Assembly: GCA_020443945.1 (NCBI GenBank)
Contig: JAIZWN010000241.1
Coordinates: 1-6,061, forward strand
From: Candidatus Thiosymbion ectosymbiont of Robbea hypermnestra
GTDB lineage: Bacteria > Pseudomonadota > Gammaproteobacteria > Chromatiales > Chromatiaceae
Length of the DNA stretch: 6,061 nt
Direction: 5' to 3'
In this document: positions 5,971 through 6,061 of the stretch, piece after piece
Layout: each line of letters opens with the position of its first letter
Numbering within the stretch: the stretch's first letter is position 1
Position numbers and translations under genes: made by a program
The notes under the pieces: model-generated
The model's input: the letters and a program-made list of their open reading frames with translations, nothing else
Told to the model about the DNA's origin: nothing
The model's database searches: none

Positions 5971-6061
5971 CCTCGCTGGAGAAACCTAGTGCCCCGTTTC
6001 ACCTTATTTTTCGCTCTCAGCGCGGCGAGAAGTGGCCAGCCGCGAGGCGCGTGAGCGCAGG
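5971..6061. other. right-edge sequence without a supportable gene
   Basis: No complete gene is visible. Read leftwards, one frame is open from the window edge to a TAA at 6006-6004 (18 codons, Arg/Ser/Ala-rich) and could be the tail of an upstream gene, but it is too short to judge. Around the palindrome TGGCCA (6033-6038), CGCTC/GAGCG (6012-6016 with 6053-6057) and CGCGG/CCGCG (6021-6025 with 6040-6044) could pair as an interrupted stem. Confidence 0.35.

Noticed and set aside
6004..6061. C-terminal tail of a leftward gene at the right edge
   Set aside because: Only 18 codons are visible, with no recognisable motif, and the same bases can form an interrupted stem. This is too little to call a gene.

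Overview
The window looks like chromosomal DNA from a GC-rich gammaproteobacterium. The reasons are a phoH(ybeZ)-ybeY pair, a gmhB heptose-bisphosphatase (lipopolysaccharide core synthesis, so a Gram-negative outer membrane), a PlsC-type acyltransferase that often sits beside gmhB in this class, and an EttA whose two catalytic glutamates fall at the same residue numbers as in Escherichia coli. A purple-sulfur or related Chromatiales-like lineage is a guess from codon use and motif style; nothing here proves it.

Layout. Bases 1-244 hold no recognisable gene, only GC-rich repeat-like sequence with small inverted repeats. Bases 245-703 (minus) are ybeY and 771-1751 (minus, possibly starting at 1808 or 1817) are phoH; both are read leftwards as one unit. 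An AT-rich divergent spacer (about 1818-2049) separates phoH from a rightward group: gmhB (2050-2610), a plsC-like acyltransferase (2617-3342) and ettA (3366-5033), with gaps of 6 and 23 bases, which suggests one transcript. A leftward gene for a secreted DUF2233/NAGPA-domain protein (5100-5858) converges on ettA. Its upstream region (5859-6061) carries a dense cluster of overlapping inverted repeats and a plausible promoter.

How the genes fit together. phoH and ybeY belong to RNA and ribosome quality control, and ettA gates translation initiation according to energy charge. gmhB and the acyltransferase serve envelope lipid and lipopolysaccharide precursor synthesis. The DUF2233 protein is probably periplasmic and may act on glycan phosphodiesters.

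The most notable observation is that ettA contains three frameshifts (+1, -2, +1) that cancel exactly. Frame 0 stays open from start to stop, so a naive gene call gives a normal-length 555-residue protein whose middle 199 residues are out of frame. I found no convincing undescribed multi-gene system. The structured leader of the DUF2233 gene is the best candidate for undescribed regulation.
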